A DNA stretch of 51,435 nt from an uncultured Pelagibacteraceae bacterium (GCA_902515355.1 CABXUA010000007.1:1-51435); one strand, 5' to 3'; positions 8,249 through 15,971 are shown, counted from the first letter of the stretch. Numbers and translations: made by a program. The notes: generated by a model not told the origin, from the sequence alone.

Positions 8249-8364
8249 GCCTGGTGATTATTGCGAAGGGGTTACACCCGATCCCATTCCGAACTCGGAA
8301 GTTAAGTCCTTCAGCGCCGATGGTACTTTGCCTTAAGGTACGGGAGAGTAGGACGTTGCCAGGC
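8249..8364 (+). rRNA. rrf: 5S ribosomal RNA
   Basis: The sequence contains the standard 5S core: loop A/B elements ACCCGATCCCATTCCGAACTC, a GTTAAG segment, CGCCGATGGTACT, and GAGAGTAGGACG near the 3' end. The terminal stem pairs GCCTGG (8249-8254) with CCAGGC (8359-8364). The mature ends may differ by one or two bases. No 16S or 23S gene is in the window, so this copy stands alone, as in known Pelagibacter genomes. It is followed after only 9 bases by rpmJ, with no terminator between. Confidence 0.96.
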
Positions 8365-8373
8365 TTTAAAATT

Positions 8374-8499
8374 ATGAAAATAGCTAGCTCACTAAAATCA
8401 TTGAAAAAAAGAGACCTGAACTCTAAGCTTGTCAAACGCAGAGGCAAGCTTTACGTTATCAATAAAAAAAATCCTAAATTTAAAGCTCGTCAAGGTTAA
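8374..8499 (+). CDS. rpmJ: 50S ribosomal protein L36 (bL36)
   Basis: The 41-residue product starts [14 protein letters not shown] and ends [13 protein letters not shown], a standard alphaproteobacterial L36. It has none of the Cys/His residues that bind zinc in the C+ form of L36, so it belongs to the zinc-free type. The ATG at 8374 was chosen because any longer reading would run back into the 5S gene. It starts 9 bases after the 5S end and probably shares its transcript, which would need processing to free the rRNA. L36 is assembled late into the large subunit near the 23S domain that contacts the elongation factors. Confidence 0.93.
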   Translation: MKIASSLKSLKKRDLNSKLVKRRGKLYVINKKNPKFKARQG

Positions 8500-8513
8500 A
8501 AAATAGGAGGAAG

Positions 8514-9710
8514 ATGAAAATACTTTGTGTTTTGTACGATGATCCAAAAAAAGGTATGCCAAAAAACTACCCAATAGGATCACTTCCTAAGCTAGGAAAA
8601 TATCCAGACGGTATGACTTTGCCTAATCCAAAATCCATAGACTTTAAACCAGGCGAGTTACTTGGATGTGTTTCAGGAGAATTAGGTTTGAGAAAATTTT
8701 TAGAGTCTAACGGCCATAAGTTAGTAGTTACTTCAGATAAAGACTCTGAGGGATGCAAAGCCGATAAAGAGTTAATTGATGCAGATATAGTTATATCTCA
8801 GCCATTCTGGCCTTATTATTTAACGAGAAAAAAGATTGAATCAGCTAAAAATTTAAAAATGGCAATTACCGCTGGAATTGGTTCAGACCACGTAGATTTA
8901 CAAGCAGCTATGGACAATAAAGTAGACGTTGTAGAGGTTACTTATTGTAATTCAAGATCAGTAGCTGAACATATTGTAATGATGATACTATCTTTAGTAA
9001 GGGACTATCACAACCAACACTCTATAGTAAAAGCTGGTGGTTGGAACATAGCTGATGGAGTTCAAAGATCATATGATGTGGAAGGTATGCATGTTGGCAC
9101 AGTTGCTGCAGGGCGTATAGGTTTAGACGCTTTAAGAAAAATGAAACCCTTTGATGTGCATTTACATTATTTTGATAGGCACAAGTTACCAGACTCAGTA
9201 GAAAAAGAATTAAATCTCACTTTCCATGAATCAGTCGAATCTTTGGTAAAGGTTTGCGACGTAGTTACAATTAATTGCCCTCTCCATCCAGAAACTGAAA
9301 ATTTATTTGATGATAAGCTGATAAGCAAAATGAAAAAAGGTGCCTACATTGTTAATACTGCTAGAGGAAAAATTTGCAATAGAGAGGCAATTGCAAAAGC
9401 ACTAGAATCTGGACAACTCAGCGGATACGCTGGAGATGTTTGGTTTCCTCAACCTGCACCCAATGATCATATTTGGAGAACAATGCCGAACCATGGAATG
9501 ACTGCACATACTTCAGGAACTTCTCTATCTGCTCAAGCAAGGTATGCTGCTGGAGTCAGAGAAATATTAGAATGCTTTTTTGATAAAAAACCTATAAGAG
9601 AACCTTATCTGATTGTCAAAAATGGACAACTTGCTGGTATGGGAGCTCACTCTTATAGCAAAGGTAGCGCGACTGGCGGATCCGAAGAAGCAGCTAAATA
9701 CAAAAAATAA
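8514..9710 (+). CDS. fdh: NAD-dependent formate dehydrogenase
   Basis: The 398-residue enzyme oxidises formate to CO2 with NAD+, without metal, in the cytoplasm. It belongs to the D-2-hydroxyacid dehydrogenase superfamily, and the formate-specific features are visible: long N-terminal segment with PNPKSIDF, YCNS (substrate-binding Asn), a Rossmann loop VGTVAAGRIG, FDRHKLP (acidic NAD selectivity residue), NTARGKI (catalytic Arg), WFPQPAP (Gln) and TAHTSG (catalytic His). The start has a strong ribosome site, AGGAGG, 15 bases after rpmJ. The transhydrogenase genes follow 7 bases after its stop. It completes oxidation of one-carbon units, a known energy source in SAR11. NADH made here could feed the proton-driven transhydrogenase next door to give NADPH (inference). 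Confidence 0.94.
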   Translation: MKILCVLYDDPKKGMPKNYPIGSLPKLGKYPDGMTLPNPKSIDFKPGELLGCVSGELGLRKFLESNGHKLVVTSDKDSEGCKADKELIDADIVISQPFWPYYLTRKKIESAKNLKMAITAGIGSDHVDLQAAMDNKVDVVEVTYCNSRSVAEHIVMMILSLVRDYHNQHSIVKAGGWNIADGVQRSYDVEGMHVGTVAAGRIGLDALRKMKPFDVHLHYFDRHKLPDSVEKELNLTFHESVESLVKVCDVVTINCPLHPETENLFDDKLISKMKKGAYIVNTARGKICNREAIAKALESGQLSGYAGDVWFPQPAPNDHIWRTMPNHGMTAHTSGTSLSAQARYAAGVREILECFFDKKPIREPYLIVKNGQLAGMGAHSYSKGSATGGSEEAAKYKK

Positions 9711-9717
9711 ACCAATT

Positions 9718-10809
9718 ATGATAGTTGGTTCAATTAAAGAAGACGCTACATTAGATAAAAGAATATCTATTACTCCAGAAACTTCAAAAAATTTAAACGA
9801 CCTAGGATTGAAAATTTATCTTGAAAGCAAATACGCAGAACATCTTGGTATTTCTGATGAAAAATATTCTAATGTAAAATTTTTTGATGACCCAAAAGAG
9901 CTAACTAAAAATATAGATTTGTTAGCTCAAGTAAACTGTCCTTCTACTGAAACAATTAAAAATTTAAAAGAAAACTCTATAATTTTGGGAATACTTAACC
10001 CTAATAAAAATAAGAAAATTTTAAACAATTTCTTAAAACAAAAAATTAATCCATTTTCCCTTGAGTTATTACCTCGAATTACCAGAGCTCAGTCAATGGA
10101 TGTTTTATCATCACAAGCTAATCTTGCTGGCTATCGAGCTGTAATTGAGTCAATTTATGAATTTGAAAAAGCCATACCGATGATGATGACTGCAGCTGGT
10201 ACTGTTCCTGCAGCAAAAGTTCTAGTAATTGGTGCTGGAGTAGCTGGTTTACAAGCAATTGCTACAGCAAAAAGATTAGGTGCTATAGTATCTGCTACAG
10301 ATGTTAGAGCAGCTTCAAAAGAACAAGTAGAAAGCTTGGGAGGAAAATTTTTAGTAGTTGAAGGTTCAGAAAATTTAGAAACAAAAGATGGGTATGCAAA
10401 AGAAACAGGAGAAGAATTTAAAAAAAAACAATCAGAAATGCTCGAAAAAGCTGTAGCTAATACAGACATAATCATTTGTACTGCGCTTATTCCTGGAAAA
10501 TCAGCGCCAAGAATTATTAATGAAAAAATGATTAGTGGTATGAAAAAAGGATCAGTTATTTTTGATTTAGCCTCAATCCAAGGAGGGAACTCTGCTTACT
10601 CAGAAATAGATAAAATAGTAATTAAAAATGGAATAAAGATAATTGGAATTGGAAATGTTATGAACAAATTACCTGTTACTGCGTCAAGTTTATACGCCAA
10701 AAATATATTTAGTTTTATTAGAAATCTATTTAGTAAAGAAAAAAAACAATTTGTTATAAACATGGAAGACGAAATTATTAAAAATACTTTAATTAAAGAA
10801 GGAGACTAA
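9718..10809 (+). CDS. pntAA: NAD(P) transhydrogenase subunit alpha part 1 (domain I)
   Basis: This is the soluble NAD(H)-binding subunit of proton-translocating transhydrogenase, 363 residues from the ATG at 9718. Landmarks include RRxTITPET-like DKRISITPETSKNL near the start, LLPRITRAQSMDVLSSQANLAGY (R-Q-D of the hydride-transfer site), the Rossmann loop VIGAGVAGLQA, and VSATDVRAA with the NAD-selective acidic residue. An earlier in-frame ATG would overlap fdh by about 100 bases, and alpha subunits start close to MIVG, so 9718 is preferred. The split into AA, AB and B matches the three-subunit form of Rhodospirillum rubrum rather than the two-subunit E. coli enzyme. The enzyme drives NADPH formation with the proton gradient. 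Confidence 0.93.
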   Translation: MIVGSIKEDATLDKRISITPETSKNLNDLGLKIYLESKYAEHLGISDEKYSNVKFFDDPKELTKNIDLLAQVNCPSTETIKNLKENSIILGILNPNKNKKILNNFLKQKINPFSLELLPRITRAQSMDVLSSQANLAGYRAVIESIYEFEKAIPMMMTAAGTVPAAKVLVIGAGVAGLQAIATAKRLGAIVSATDVRAASKEQVESLGGKFLVVEGSENLETKDGYAKETGEEFKKKQSEMLEKAVANTDIIICTALIPGKSAPRIINEKMISGMKKGSVIFDLASIQGGNSAYSEIDKIVIKNGIKIIGIGNVMNKLPVTASSLYAKNIFSFIRNLFSKEKKQFVINMEDEIIKNTLIKEGD

Positions 10810-10810
10810 T

Positions 10811-11122
10811 ATGGAAATTGATCCATTTATATTCAGATTTAGCATATTTATTTTAGCAATATTTGTAGGTTACTACGTTGTTTGGAGTGTTACGCCATCT
10901 CTACATACCCCTTTAATGTCAGTAACAAATGCTATTTCTTCTGTAATTATTGTTGGAGCTATAATCGCTGCATTAGCGAGCTCATCAAATAATATTTTTG
11001 AGATATCAAATATTTTTGGATTTTTGGCTATAGTTTTAGCTTCTGTAAATATTTTTGGTGGTTTTTTGGTTACTCAAAGAATGCTTCAGATGTATAAAAA
11101 AAAGAAGAAAATTAAAAAATGA
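10811..11122 (+). CDS. pntAB: NAD(P) transhydrogenase subunit alpha part 2 (membrane)
   Basis: The 103-residue membrane protein contains about three hydrophobic segments and the conserved VVWSVTPSLHTPLMSVTNAISSVIIVGAI core, in which the T-N-A-I-S-S stretch lines the proton path of the transhydrogenase membrane domain. It starts one base after the pntAA stop and overlaps pntB by 4 bases (ATGA), so subunit synthesis is coupled. It forms domain II together with the N-terminal helices of PntB. The C-terminus is a short lysine-rich tail, consistent with a cytoplasmic end. Confidence 0.94.
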   Translation: MEIDPFIFRFSIFILAIFVGYYVVWSVTPSLHTPLMSVTNAISSVIIVGAIIAALASSSNNIFEISNIFGFLAIVLASVNIFGGFLVTQRMLQMYKKKKKIKK

Positions 11123-12516
11123 TTTCAGCTAATTTATCAGCAGTCTTTTACTTAATTTCAGGAATACTTTTTATTTTGGCATTAAGAGGATTATCTTCTC
11201 CAGAAACTTCAAGACAAGGAAATTTATTTGGTATCTTAGGAATGATAATTGCTATTACTGTCACCTTTTTAACAGTTGGCAACTTCTCAATTGCTATGAA
11301 TTACGTCTTATTATTTTTATTAATAGGAGGTGCTATAGGAGCCTTTATTGCATTTAAAATACCAATGACAGCAATGCCTGAACTAGTAGCTGGTTTTCAT
11401 AGCTTAGTAGGTCTTGCTGCAGTTTTTGTCGCTATATCTGCTTTTTTAAATCCTCAAGCTTTTAACCTCGGTATTCCAGGAGACATTAAACTTGCAAGTT
11501 TGATAGAAATGTCAATTGGAGCAGCAGTTGGAGCTATAACTTTTTCTGGATCCATTATTGCTTTTTTAAAACTCAGGGGGATAATGTCTGGCTCACCTAT
11601 AACTTTTATAGGTCAACACCTTTTTAATTTAATTCTTGGAATATCAATTGCTGTATTAATATATTTTTTATGCTCCACTCAGTCAGAAATTTTCTTTTGG
11701 GGAATGATTCTAATTTCTTTCTTGATTGGTATTTTATTAATTATTCCAATTGGTGGAGCTGATATGCCGGTAGTAATTTCAATGCTTAACTCTTATTCAG
11801 GTTGGGCAGCCGCTGGTATTGGTTTCACTTTAGAAAATACAGCTTTAATTATAACAGGGGCTTTAGTTGGTTCCTCAGGAGCTATATTGTCTTACATAAT
11901 GTGTAAAGGAATGAATAGATCTTTTTTCAGCGTAATTTTAGGTGGGTTTGGTGGAGACTCTAAAACTAGCAAAGAAGATAAAAAAGACCAAAAACCCGTT
12001 AAAAGTGGAAATGCTGAAGATGCTGCTTTTTTACTAAAAAATGCATCCTCGGTTATTATTGTACCTGGATACGGAATGGCAGTTGCGCAAGCACAACATG
12101 CTTTAAGAGAAATGGTAGATGTTTTAAAAAAAAATGACACAAAAGTTTCTTATGCTGTTCATCCTGTAGCTGGAAGAATGCCTGGTCACATGAATGTTTT
12201 GTTAGCAGAGGCAAACGTACCTTACGATGAAGTTTTTGAATTAGACGAAATTAACAACGACTTTGCAAATACAGATGTAGCATTTGTTATAGGAGCAAAC
12301 GATGTAACAAATCCTGTAGCTAAAACTGATCCTCAAAGCCCTATTTATGGAATGCCAGTTTTAGATGTAGAGAAGTGCAAGTCAGTCCTATTTGTTAAAA
12401 GAAGTTTATCACCAGGTTATGCTGGAGTTGATAATGAGCTTTTTTATAGAGAAAATACTATGATGCTATTTGCTGATGCTAAAAAAATGACCGAGGATAT
12501 TGTAAAAAATATTTAA
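11119..12516 (+). CDS. pntB: NAD(P) transhydrogenase subunit beta
   Basis: The 465-residue protein joins about eight or nine N-terminal membrane helices to a cytoplasmic NADP(H)-binding domain. The membrane part has IPMTAMPELVAGFHSLVGLAA, with the conserved His of the proton channel, and GGADMPVVISMLNSYSGWAAA. The soluble part begins after ~285 with VIIVPGYGMAVAQAQH, an NADP-binding loop. HPVAGRMPGHMNVLLAEA, GANDVTNPVAKTDPQSPIYGMP and VKRSLSPGYAGVDN follow, all family signatures. It overlaps pntAB by 4 bases and is followed after 2 bases by the transaldolase-like gene, so the four genes with fdh look like one transcript. Its length is normal for the family. Confidence 0.95.
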   Translation: MISANLSAVFYLISGILFILALRGLSSPETSRQGNLFGILGMIIAITVTFLTVGNFSIAMNYVLLFLLIGGAIGAFIAFKIPMTAMPELVAGFHSLVGLAAVFVAISAFLNPQAFNLGIPGDIKLASLIEMSIGAAVGAITFSGSIIAFLKLRGIMSGSPITFIGQHLFNLILGISIAVLIYFLCSTQSEIFFWGMILISFLIGILLIIPIGGADMPVVISMLNSYSGWAAAGIGFTLENTALIITGALVGSSGAILSYIMCKGMNRSFFSVILGGFGGDSKTSKEDKKDQKPVKSGNAEDAAFLLKNASSVIIVPGYGMAVAQAQHALREMVDVLKKNDTKVSYAVHPVAGRMPGHMNVLLAEANVPYDEVFELDEINNDFANTDVAFVIGANDVTNPVAKTDPQSPIYGMPVLDVEKCKSVLFVKRSLSPGYAGVDNELFYRENTMMLFADAKKMTEDIVKNI

Positions 12517-12518
12517 AA

Positions 12519-13220
12519 ATGCCTAAAACAAAAATATTTTGTGATATAGCTGACTACAAAACAATAAAAGAGTTTAACAAAAAATCAATAGTTAATGGTT
12601 TTACCACCAACCCCAGTTTAATGAGAAAAGCTGGAGCAAAAAGTTATGAAAAATACTCAAAGCTTCTTTTAAAAATATGTAATAAGAAACCTATCTCATT
12701 AGAGGTTTTTGCTGATAATTTTCAAGAAATGGAAAAACAAGCTTATAAAATAAATTCTTGGGGGAAAAATGTTTATGTCAAAATTCCTGTGATCAATAGT
12801 AAAGGTATTTTTTCCGGACCTTTGATAAAAAAATTAAACAAAAAAAAAATTAAACTTAATATCACAGCTGTTTATACCGTTGCTCAAGTTAAAAAAATTA
12901 AAAGATGTTTAAATTATAAATCAAAATCTATTATTTCAATCTTTTCTGGAAGAATGGCCGATGCAGGAAAAGATCCTGTTCCAATAATAAAAAAAGCTAT
13001 TCAGATGACAAAAAAAAATAGAAATATACAAATACTTTGGGCAAGTACTAGAGAGCCTTATAACTATATTCAAGCTAAGCAATTTGGTTGTCAAATTATT
13101 ACTATGCCACCTAGTATTATCAAAAAAGTATCAAAATTTGGAAAGTCTCTAAAAAGACTTACTAAAGAAACTGTGGTAGCTTTCTTGAAAGATAGTAGAA
13201 AATCAAGATTTAAAATATAA
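12519..13220 (+). CDS. tal: transaldolase / fructose-6-phosphate aldolase-like
   Basis: The 233-residue protein belongs to the short transaldolase group. CDIADYKTI near the start, GFTTNPSLM (substrate phosphate/hydroxyl contact), VYVKIPV (Schiff-base Lys), LNITAVYTVAQV, FSGRMADAG and LWASTREPYN are recognisable. Compared with MipB/TalC enzymes, the chain is lysine-rich and ends with a basic tail. It would exchange three-carbon units between fructose-6-phosphate and erythrose-4-phosphate in the non-oxidative pentose phosphate pathway. Transketolase lies 7 kb away in the same window. It begins 2 bases after pntB and ends the operon, 26 bases before the convergent ydcF-like gene. Transaldolase versus aldolase activity cannot be told from the sequence alone. 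Confidence 0.85.
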   Translation: MPKTKIFCDIADYKTIKEFNKKSIVNGFTTNPSLMRKAGAKSYEKYSKLLLKICNKKPISLEVFADNFQEMEKQAYKINSWGKNVYVKIPVINSKGIFSGPLIKKLNKKKIKLNITAVYTVAQVKKIKRCLNYKSKSIISIFSGRMADAGKDPVPIIKKAIQMTKKNRNIQILWASTREPYNYIQAKQFGCQIITMPPSIIKKVSKFGKSLKRLTKETVVAFLKDSRKSRFKI

Positions 13221-13246
13221 ATTTTAATTAAAATAAATTATTACAA

Positions 13247-14035
13247 TTAAAAAATTTTACTGCTTTTCCCAGTCAAGTAATAAATTATCGAACCTGCTAA
13301 TTCATGAGCTGCCAAATGAAAATATTTAATATTTGAAGGGTAACTAGCAGAATACCATTCATTAGTTTCGAATTCTTTTTCTAAATTAAAATCCACTGGA
13401 TAAGCTTCAAAATTAAGATCCAACTTTTCCGCAACATTCATTGCTCTTTTCATGTGAGAAGCTGATGTTACTAATAACCAATTTTTATTTTTATTAATAT
13501 CGATGAATTTTTTTGAAAACAAAAAATTTTCATAAGTATTTCTCGATTTATTTTCAAAAATAATGTTTTCAATATTTACCCCCATTCTTTTATAAAATAT
13601 TTTTGCTACATCTGCTCCAGTTAGTTTTGGTTTTGAAAGTGTAGCTACTCCACCAGAAAATATTACTTTCGCATTTGGAAACTTTCTCATTAAATAAATA
13701 GATTCGGTAAGTCGATCAACATTATCATTCAAATTCATTTGATCATATTGATAAGTCAAAAATTCATTCATCCCACCGCCTAATATTAATATACCGTCTA
13801 CTTCTTTATTAAAGGTCCGGGGTATGGAATATGATCCCTCTAATTTCCAAAGAAAATATTTTCCTGTAGGTAAAATAACTATAATTATGAAAAGTATAAA
13901 AATAATTAAATTTACGAATTTATGTAATCTCTTTTTTGTAAAATTAAAAATTATTCCAACAAATAATAGAAATAAAAATATATTTACTGGATTAAAATAA
14001 AACCATAACTTTTTAGAAAAATAAAAAAAATCCAT
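13247..14035 (-). CDS. YdcF/ElyC-type DUF218 envelope protein
   Basis: The 262-residue protein has two N-terminal membrane helices (about 15-32 and 38-55) and a periplasmic-type DUF218 domain. DGILILGGG, DRLTESIYLMRKFPNAKVIFSGG, ADVAKIFYKRMGV, ENKSRNTYEN and WLLVTSASHMKRAM are the conserved segments of the family, including the S-R-N-T-Y-E-N signature. ElyC of E. coli belongs to this family and has been linked to peptidoglycan and lipid-carrier homeostasis; the biochemical activity is not settled. A ribosome site AAGGAG lies 6 bases before the ATG. The gene follows the initiator tRNA on the same strand by 22 bases and may be read from the rpsU-cspA promoter. Confidence 0.82.
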   Translation of the reverse strand: MDFFYFSKKLWFYFNPVNIFLFLLFVGIIFNFTKKRLHKFVNLIIFILFIIIVILPTGKYFLWKLEGSYSIPRTFNKEVDGILILGGGMNEFLTYQYDQMNLNDNVDRLTESIYLMRKFPNAKVIFSGGVATLSKPKLTGADVAKIFYKRMGVNIENIIFENKSRNTYENFLFSKKFIDINKNKNWLLVTSASHMKRAMNVAEKLDLNFEAYPVDFNLEKEFETNEWYSASYPSNIKYFHLAAHELAGSIIYYLTGKSSKIF

Positions 14036-14057
14036 AGATTCTCCTTGCGTTATATTT

Positions 14058-14134
<77 letters not shown>

Positions 14135-14142
14135 ATAAGAAT

Positions 14143-14346
14143 TTAAACTTTTTTAACGTTTATAGCCTGTAATTTTTCTTTTTCTTCTTTAATATCGAAC
14201 TTAATTCTTTGATCCTCTTTTAAAACTCTTAATCTCGATTTTTCAAGAGCAGAAATGTGTAAAAAAATATCTCTTTCTGTCTTGTCTTCAGTAATAAAAC
14301 CGTAACCTTTTTTTGAATTAAACCACTTTACTTTACCCAATGGCAT
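14143..14346 (-). CDS. cspA: cold-shock domain protein
   Basis: The 67-residue product is a single cold-shock domain (OB fold). GKVKWFNSKKGYGFIT carries the RNP1 motif and DIFLHIS the RNP2 motif, whose aromatic and basic residues stack on single-stranded RNA or DNA. Such proteins act as RNA chaperones, and in streamlined marine bacteria are often expressed constantly. The ATG at 14346 is preceded by AAGGAG six bases upstream. It lies 25 bases after rpsU, with a short perfect palindrome between the two, and 8 bases before tRNA-fMet. The C-terminal half is lysine- and glutamate-rich, a mild departure from E. coli CspA. Confidence 0.93.
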   Translation of the reverse strand: MPLGKVKWFNSKKGYGFITEDKTERDIFLHISALEKSRLRVLKEDQRIKFDIKEEKEKLQAINVKKV

Positions 14347-14364
14347 TTCATCTCCTTAATTTTT

Positions 14365-14383
14365 AATCGAATTAAATTCGATT
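14365..14383. repeat. perfect inverted repeat at the rpsU-cspA junction
   Basis: Two 9-base arms, AATCGAATT and AATTCGATT, are exact reverse complements around a single central base. The rpsU stop codon lies at the centre, and the cspA ribosome site begins about 8 bases downstream. As RNA, the last pairs would open to give an AT-rich hairpin with a small loop. It has no U tract after it, so it is not an intrinsic terminator. It could protect the rpsU 3' end or modulate cspA initiation. Confidence 0.45.
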
Positions 14384-14566
14384 TCTTAATTTTAGGAGTT
14401 TTTTTACTCTTTTAATATTTTCAGTTTTTATTCTCTTTTTTTTTTCAGATGGTTTTTCGTAATTGCTTTTCATTTTTATAACTTTAAAAAAACCTTCTCT
14501 TTGAAGCTTCCTTTTTAGGACTCTTAAAGCTTGTTCAACGTTATTATCTTTTACTTCTATTTTAAT
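14372..14566 (-). CDS. rpsU: 30S ribosomal protein S21 with an apparent ATT start
   Basis: The frame encodes (M)[18 protein letters not shown], then LQREGFF and [11 protein letters not shown], which is bS21 at its normal size (64 residues). No ATG, GTG or TTG lies at the correct position. An in-frame TAA lies five codons before ATT at 14566, so ATT is the best start (ATA two codons later is the only near alternative). A strong ribosome site, AGGAG, is 6 bases upstream of the ATT. The next in-frame ATG would remove the first 31 residues. S21 binds near the platform of the small subunit and helps initiation. AUU starts are known for infC, where they give autoregulation by initiation fidelity; a similar control is possible here. 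Confidence 0.85.
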   Translation of the reverse strand: MKIEVKDNNVEQALRVLKRKLQREGFFKVIKMKSNYEKPSEKKKRIKTENIKRVKKLLKLRNRI

Positions 14567-14630
14567 AAAAAACTCCTGTTAAATTTTGAAAGGTAGTTAA
14601 CATTTAAAAAAAGAATTGTCCATAACGGAT

Positions 14631-15119
14631 TTAATATGGTCTTTTCGGAATATTACTTTCAAATTCTGATCTATATTTTTTTAATTTTTGGCTTATTGCA
14701 GGATATTTGCGACTAAGGATAGCAATAGCAAATAACGCAGAGTTTTTAGCACCTGCTTTTCCAATTGCTAAAGTTGCAACTGGAACTCCAGCCGGCATCA
14801 TCACAGTAGAATAAAGACTGTCCACACCATTCGTTACACTTGGCATTGGTACTCCGAGAACGGGGATAGTTGTTAAAGCAGCAGTCACTCCGGCTAAATG
14901 AGCAGCACCTCCAGCAGCACAAATAATTACTTCATAATCTTTTTTTTCAGCTTCAGAAATAAATCTTTCTAATCTTTTTGGAGTTCTGTGAGCAGATATT
15001 ACCCTTACATCATGTTTAATTCCAAATTCTTTAAACATTTCGCTACAGTGTTCCATAACATTCTTCCAATCAGATTTACTTCCCATAATTATTCCTACAA
15101 TTGGTTCTTTATTCTTCAT
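14631..15119 (-). CDS. purE: N5-carboxyaminoimidazole ribonucleotide mutase
   Basis: The 162-residue enzyme is a class I PurE, which converts N5-CAIR to CAIR in purine synthesis. It shows GIIMGSKSDW at the N-terminus (phosphate-binding S-x-S-D), VISAHRTP with the catalytic His, IICAAGGAAHLAG, and GVPMPS near residue 100. It overlaps the upstream trcR gene by 11 bases, and no purK follows, although purE and purK are usually adjacent; purK must be elsewhere if the pathway is intact. PurA, a later step of the AMP branch, is at 36.7 kb in this window. The gene ends a long minus-strand block that starts at tkt. Confidence 0.95.
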   Translation of the reverse strand: MKNKEPIVGIIMGSKSDWKNVMEHCSEMFKEFGIKHDVRVISAHRTPKRLERFISEAEKKDYEVIICAAGGAAHLAGVTAALTTIPVLGVPMPSVTNGVDSLYSTVMMPAGVPVATLAIGKAGAKNSALFAIAILSRKYPAISQKLKKYRSEFESNIPKRPY

Positions 15120-15708
15120 TATTAACTTCTCCCTCTTTGAGTTTTAATTTTTCTTCTTTCAGTTTTTCTTTTTTTTCTCTTTCTACTCTTCTTTTTGCTT
15201 TTGCCAAAGCCTTTTCAAAAACCTCTTGAGTGCATAAAGCCAAAATTACTGGGTCTCTTGCTTTTAAATTTGAAAAATTCCAATAACTTCTTTTCCTTAT
15301 TAAAGAAACAGTACCTTTTGTGCTTCCAACCAATTTGGATATTTGTCCATCAGTCATTTCTGGATAATTTTTTACCAACCAGAGAATTGCATCTGGTCTA
15401 TCTTGTCTTTTTGACAGAGGAGTATATTTTGGCTTTTTTCTCTCTTTTACTTCTACATTTTCACTTCTTTGTGTAAGTATTAAAGACTGTTCTGGATTTT
15501 TAGAACATTTGTCTATTTCATCTCTGGTAAGTTGTCCAGCAAGTATTGGGTTATAAGCTTTTATCCCCTTGGCAACATCTCCGTCAGCAATACCTTTAAC
15601 CTCTAATTCATGCAAATTACAAAAATTAGCAATTTGTTTAAAAGTTAAAGTCGTATTTTCTACTAACCAAACAGCAGTAGCTTTTGGCATGAAAGGTGTT
15701 TCTGACAT
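15109..15708 (-). CDS. trcR: DUF1013 cell-cycle regulator TrcR-like
   Basis: The 199-residue protein matches DUF1013, a family confined to alphaproteobacteria and annotated as cell cycle transcriptional regulator TrcR. Two helix-turn-helix-like segments are visible: FKQIANFCNLHELEVKGIAD near residue 25-45 and MTDGQISKLVGSTKGTVSLI near 120-140, each with the spacing of a DNA-binding helix pair. The PYNPILAGQLTRDEI-like segment (here AYNPILAGQLTRDEID) is a family signature. The last 35 residues are a charged Lys/Glu tail. It follows rpmE by 7 bases and overlaps purE by 11. The name rests on family assignment; its targets in SAR11 are unknown to me. Confidence 0.83.
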   Translation of the reverse strand: MSETPFMPKATAVWLVENTTLTFKQIANFCNLHELEVKGIADGDVAKGIKAYNPILAGQLTRDEIDKCSKNPEQSLILTQRSENVEVKERKKPKYTPLSKRQDRPDAILWLVKNYPEMTDGQISKLVGSTKGTVSLIRKRSYWNFSNLKARDPVILALCTQEVFEKALAKAKRRVEREKKEKLKEEKLKLKEGEVNNEE

Positions 15709-15715
15709 AGTCTAA

Positions 15716-15943
15716 TTAATTTTTTTTTCTAAGGTTGCTAAATCTCTTATTATACTTACTAACTCTTCCCTTATCTAAAATTTTTTGGGCACCACCAGTC
15801 CAAGCAGAGTGTGACTTAGGGTCAATATCTAATTTTAAAACATCATTTTCCTTGCCCCAAGTAGACCTGGTTTCGAATTCACTACCATCAGTCATGACTA
15901 CTTTTATTTTATGATAATCTGGGTGTATATTTTTCTTTTTCAT
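15716..15943 (-). CDS. rpmE: 50S ribosomal protein L31 (bL31)
   Basis: From the ATG at 15943 the product has 75 residues, starting [40 protein letters not shown] and RVSKYNKRF are bL31 signatures. A longer in-frame start at 15979 would overlap suhB and add 12 residues not found in the family, so the inner start is used. No cysteine is present, so this is the zinc-free (C-minus) type. L31 bridges the two ribosomal subunits. It is downstream of suhB by 28 bases. Confidence 0.95.
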   Translation of the reverse strand: MKKKNIHPDYHKIKVVMTDGSEFETRSTWGKENDVLKLDIDPKSHSAWTGGAQKILDKGRVSKYNKRFSNLRKKN

Positions 15944-15971
15944 GGAAAATGTTTTATATGATCTAGGTTTT

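Noticed and set aside
8254-8499. An 81-residue open frame that would extend rpmJ backwards through the 5S gene
   Set aside because: The extra residues are translated rRNA. L36 is a 41-residue protein that begins exactly at the ATG at 8374.
9613-9717. An earlier in-frame ATG for pntAA inside fdh
   Set aside because: It would overlap fdh by about 100 bases and add residues not found in PntA proteins; the ATG at 9718 fits the family start.
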